Of a stretch of 64,000 nt of DNA, positions 61,495-64,000 are shown in pieces (within the stretch, counting starts at the first letter, position 1; every line of letters starts with the position of its first letter). The stretch comes from G963674835 sp963674835 (lineage in GTDB: Bacteria; Planctomycetota; Planctomycetia; Pirellulales; Thermoguttaceae), in assembly GCA_963674835.2 (NCBI GenBank), contig CAXXKC010000003.1, forward strand, positions 3,534,001 through 3,598,000, in the 5' to 3' direction. The notes beneath the pieces were generated by a model, which was not told the DNA's origin, did not search any database, and saw only the letters and a list, made by a program, of their open reading frames with translations. Both the position numbers and the translations under genes were made by a program.

Positions 61495-61926
61495 ATGCTG
61501 CCAGAAGACCAGAGATGGGAGTGGGTGCATGACCTTGACGAGGAGATGCTCCAGGGTGGGGCGGCCGCATCGGACTTCTGTTTTGAGCTGATGCGCAACG
61601 CGGATCTCGCCTTCGCCGCAGGAGCATTCGTGGCATGCTTGGTCACGACCTCGGCGACGATCGAGACTTGGCTGCGCGAAGAGAGATGTGACGACGCTAA
61701 GTGTGGCTTGTACCAGCTAATCGAAGGCAGCGATCTTGACAGCGACACCAAGGCCGCCCTGCATCAATTGAGGCGGAACCGAAATGCGTGGGTTCATGTA
61801 GCAGATCCGTGGGCGGACAACGACATTGATGCCGAGTACAGTAGAGGGCACCCGGAATTGGAGGCTCAATGCAAAGCCGCATTGCGCTTGACAAGACTGG
61901 TTGTCTACTCCAATCCATGGATCTGA
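61495..61926 (+). CDS. HEPN-like domain protein (possible ribonuclease toxin), small
   Basis: 143 residues from ATG 61495; a GTG at 61435 would add 20 residues. Mostly helical. The key observation is LRRNRNAWVHVADPW, which contains the HEPN signature R-x4-H (Arg96...His101 with Asn97), preceded by a helix with a conserved-looking Glu (TTSATIETWLRE). HEPN proteins with this motif often cut RNA and act in toxin-antitoxin, abortive-infection or other defence systems, but non-catalytic members exist. No nucleotidyltransferase antitoxin (the common MNT partner) is next to it; a membrane-protein gene follows after 87 bases. Assignment is from motif only. Confidence 0.5.
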   Translation: MLPEDQRWEWVHDLDEEMLQGGAAASDFCFELMRNADLAFAAGAFVACLVTTSATIETWLREERCDDAKCGLYQLIEGSDLDSDTKAALHQLRRNRNAWVHVADPWADNDIDAEYSRGHPELEAQCKAALRLTRLVVYSNPWI

Positions 61927-62013
61927 TGCACAATAAGATGCGTAGATGGTTACAAATCAACCGCGCGGATGCGACTGATTTGAGCGTCATGCGCGACATT
62001 CGGTCAAAGAGCA

Positions 62014-62901
62014 ATGAGTGACATTCTACAGCTCCTCTCAAAACCATGGATAGGCAGTGCTTTGGGGATCGTGGGTATCCTCGCAGCAATTGTCTTCTAC
62101 ACACGTTCCCGGAGAATCTCCCGTCTCTCATTCCAAAAGGATGAGGTTGCAATCATAGGTGGGTCTGGGGCAGCATTCCCTGAGGAAGTCCAAATCACTT
62201 TTGGGGACGCTCGAGTGGATCGGGTAACTGCCACTCGTTACGTGGTGTGGAATTCCGGAAACACCACGCTGAGCGGGACTCAGATTGTGGACGCTGATCC
62301 GCTCCGTTTAGAACTTGAATCAAGCAATAAGGTTCTGAAGGCCGAGATTCTCCGCGCGTCACGTTCTGTGAATGCGGTGACACTGAGGGCGCACGACACT
62401 CGAGTCAGCACTGTAGATATCGGCTTTGACTACTTGGACCCAAATGATGGTTTCACGCTTGAGGTCATCCATTCAGGACCAAAGTTCGACCTCCATTTGT
62501 GCGGCACGCTCCGCGGATTGCCAGACGGTGTGACCAATTGTGGTAGATCCGCGTGGTATTTCGATCGAAGGCTTCGTCAGATGCCGTTTCCGTTCGGAAT
62601 GTCGATGAAATTGGTGATCTGGACATCACTTGTGTTTGGCTGTCTCGTGACGGTCATAGGGTTAATGACTCCTTTGCTGCTTCACTGGTTTCCGTCATTG
62701 GCGGAAAGGAGGGCCTCAGAACCGGCAAGCATGCGATGGCCAATTTTATTCGCTGGCGTTACGTACATTATACTGCCTGTACTACTATTGTGGCTTAAAC
62801 GACGGCGCTATCCTGCGTGCTTGGAACCAAGCCTGGACGAAGGAAATACCGAACAAGACGATCGACCTAACGTGGATTCCGCTAGCGCTTCATCCTCGTA
62901 G
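62014..62901 (+). CDS. Membrane protein of unknown function
   Basis: 295 residues. An N-terminal helix (WIGSALGIVGILAAIVFYT), a soluble beta-rich middle part with TRYVVWNSGNTTLSGTQIVDADPLRLEL (about residues 73-100), and two C-terminal helices (KLVIWTSLVFGCLVTVIGLMTPL and PILFAGVTYIILPVLLLWL), then a charged tail. The WNSGNTTLSG...DPLRL string resembles a widespread family of uncharacterised bacterial membrane proteins; I cannot name a function. It has lower GC than its neighbours and follows the HEPN-like gene on the same strand, so the two may be a unit. Confidence 0.7.
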   Translation: MSDILQLLSKPWIGSALGIVGILAAIVFYTRSRRISRLSFQKDEVAIIGGSGAAFPEEVQITFGDARVDRVTATRYVVWNSGNTTLSGTQIVDADPLRLELESSNKVLKAEILRASRSVNAVTLRAHDTRVSTVDIGFDYLDPNDGFTLEVIHSGPKFDLHLCGTLRGLPDGVTNCGRSAWYFDRRLRQMPFPFGMSMKLVIWTSLVFGCLVTVIGLMTPLLLHWFPSLAERRASEPASMRWPILFAGVTYIILPVLLLWLKRRRYPACLEPSLDEGNTEQDDRPNVDSASASSS

Positions 62902-63040
62902 GTCATTTTTTGCGTTCGCTTGACCCGCACGCCAGACGATGGCTGGACTTCACAGTGAGATCGCAACTCTCCTCGACCCACAGGCGGTTGGGTGGTCATT
63001 TCGCACGATTCGTGTCTCCACATGAGTAGGGATGTTCGTC

Positions 63041-63739
63041 ATGAAAACACGCATGAACCTCTTGCTTTCCGTTTTGTTTCTGTCGATCTTTCTCCCCGCT
63101 GGAACTCTGTCGGCCGGCGAGTTTCAGTCCATTTTTGACGGTGAATCGCTGAAGGGTTGGAAGGCGCTCAACATGAGCTACTGGACGGTGCGGGACGGCG
63201 CTATAACCGGAGAATCGACACCAGACAATCCATGCACTTTAAATCAGTTCCTGGTGTGGCAGGGTGGCGACGTCAGCGATTTCGAACTGAAGCTCAAATT
63301 CCGCGTAACAGGGAACGGCTGTAACTCAGGGGTTCAGTTTCGCAGCAAAATGAAACCAAACGGATTGGCGGTCGGTTATCAGGCGGACATTTTTCAGAGT
63401 GGGCCCTATCTGGGCGGCGTCTGCGATGAGTTGCATTCGAGGAAAGGCCCCGAATTGCTCACCGCTAATGGAAAGAAGACGGTGATTGATGCGTCCGGCA
63501 AGCGCACCGCCACCGACCTCAACGTAGAAGCGACCATGAGACCGCAGGGCGAATGGAATGATTATCACATTACCGCCAAAGGCCAGCACATTATTCTCCG
63601 CATCAACGGCCGGGTATGCTCCGAACTGATCGACCAGGAGGAAGGGCACTATGACCTGAAAGGTATTTTGGGATTGCAGTTGCGATCAGGTGAGCCGATG
63701 ACGGTGCAGTTCAAGGATATCTTCCTCAGGCAGCTCTGA
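63041..63739 (+). CDS. DUF1080 protein (3-keto-disaccharide hydrolase type)
   Basis: 232 residues from ATG 63041, which has AGGG nine bases upstream; an ATG at 63032 is in frame but directly abuts that site. Sec signal (NLLLSVLFLSIFLPAGTLSA). DUF1080 hallmarks: FQSIFDGESLKGWKALN, YWTVRDGAITGES, FELKLKFRVTGNGCNSGVQFRS, QADIFQSG, WNDYHITAKGQHIILRINGRVCSEL and GILGLQLRSGEPMTVQFKDIFLRQL. The fold is a concanavalin-like beta-sandwich; some members hydrolyse 3-keto-glycosides, most planctomycete copies are uncharacterised. It ends about 45 bases before an attC-like hairpin. Confidence 0.9.
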   Translation: MKTRMNLLLSVLFLSIFLPAGTLSAGEFQSIFDGESLKGWKALNMSYWTVRDGAITGESTPDNPCTLNQFLVWQGGDVSDFELKLKFRVTGNGCNSGVQFRSKMKPNGLAVGYQADIFQSGPYLGGVCDELHSRKGPELLTANGKKTVIDASGKRTATDLNVEATMRPQGEWNDYHITAKGQHIILRINGRVCSELIDQEEGHYDLKGILGLQLRSGEPMTVQFKDIFLRQL

Positions 63740-63783
63740 CGGGCGCAAGGTTGTGCGAGCGCTGTGTGTCAGGCCAAACCATC

Positions 63784-63870
63784 GGATAACCAACCGTTGC
63801 ACGCGGAGCCGCGGGTCGCGCGGCAACTGAAATCAATGTCGTTTGCCGCGGTCCGGTGAACGGTTCTCGT
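63784..63870. other. attC-like integron recombination site
   Basis: An imperfect long hairpin: outer arms CCGTTGCACGCGGA (63794-63807) and TCCGGTGAACGG (63852-63863) pair except for two single-base bulges, and inner arms CGCGGCAA (63819-63826)/TTGCCGCG (63843-63850) pair perfectly around a 16-base loop. It begins with GGATAACC, like the left core of planctomycete attC sites, but the right core (GTTCTCG instead of GTTATCC) is altered. The remaining bases to the window end (63871-64000) show no gene. Confidence 0.5.
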
Positions 63871-64000
63871 CATTTCGGCGACGCGTTCCGACGCCATTTC
63901 CACAGGCTGTCGGATTGTCGTTTCCTACCTCGGTCGTGAACGCCTCCGCACGATCAATATGGGAGTCGGATCCTCCGGTCGCGATCTTGTCGCCCACCTC

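Noticed and set aside
61927..63040. attC-like sites between the HEPN-like, membrane-protein and DUF1080 genes
   Set aside because: The gaps at 61927-62013 and 62902-63040 contain short inverted strings but none with the core-arm layout seen at 63784-63870, so an integron cassette array cannot be claimed.
1..64000. CRISPR arrays, tRNA, rRNA and cobalamin or other known riboswitches
   Set aside because: No regularly spaced direct repeats with unique spacers, no cloverleaf with a GTTCGANNC arm in an intergenic region, and no recognisable riboswitch core were seen by eye; a covariance search would be needed to exclude weak cases.

Overview
The window is GC-rich, densely coded DNA that most resembles a chromosome segment of a planctomycete, probably of the Pirellulales/Pirellula type. 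This is an inference. It rests on the gene families present: a type I sulfatase, a DUF1080 protein, a secreted ceramidase-like protein, several secreted glycoside-hydrolase-like proteins with Tat or Sec signals, truncated Hsp70-like proteins, a MoxR/DUF58/Bat operon, weak Shine-Dalgarno signals, and palindromic intergenic repeats. No ribosomal or other marker gene is present to confirm it.

Layout. 0-6 kb: a leftward tripartite RND efflux operon (RND pump, periplasmic adaptor lipoprotein, TolC-like channel); the channel gene runs off the left edge. 6.6-24 kb: secreted carbohydrate-active or hydrolytic enzymes, namely a family-10-like glycosidase, a secreted nitrilase-superfamily protein, an alpha-L-rhamnosidase, two beta-propeller glycosidase-like proteins (one carrying a repeat insertion, one frameshifted), a heparinase II/III-like lyase and a Tat-exported glycosidase-like protein, with a DMT permease and a GNAT protein. 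20.9-27.1 kb: a leftward catabolic operon under a LacI-type regulator (Na+/solute symporter, aldo/keto reductase, 2-hydroxyacid dehydrogenase, beta-propeller protein), divergent from a URO-D-like gene. 28.6-32.9 kb: a circularly permuted SGNH hydrolase and two Hsp70-like genes. 33-43 kb: a sugar/amino-sugar cluster (class III aminotransferase, DeoR regulator, lyxose-isomerase-like cupin, ceramidase-like protein, fucose/arabinose-isomerase-like protein, second URO-D-like protein, DegT aminotransferase, XRE-cupin regulator, RhaT-like rhamnose symporter).

43.7-58.1 kb: a NarL-type two-component pair plus an orphan receiver, a type I sulfatase, and a tightly overlapping operon: spermidine-synthase-like membrane protein, MoxR ATPase, DUF58, DUF4381, BatA, BatB, TPR (BatC) and BatD-like. 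58.3-59.9 kb: a complete IS66-type insertion sequence with terminal inverted repeats and an exact 8-bp target duplication, inserted into one copy of a ~90-bp repeat whose uninterrupted copy lies at 38.6 kb. 60-64 kb: a GH5-like secreted glycosidase, a relic of a tyrosine-integrase N-terminus, a HEPN-motif protein, an orphan membrane protein, a DUF1080 protein, and an attC-like hairpin near the right edge.

How it fits together: rhamnosidase, polysaccharide-lyase-like and glycosidase-like proteins could release sugars outside the cytoplasm. RhaT-like and SSS-type transporters could import them, and isomerases, dehydrogenases and aminotransferases under LacI/DeoR/XRE control could process them. 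The most unusual points are a mobile palindromic repeat kept in frame inside a coding sequence, the circularly permuted SGNH hydrolase, the IS66-interrupted repeat, and the 61-64 kb region that combines an integrase relic, a HEPN/membrane gene pair and an attC-like site.
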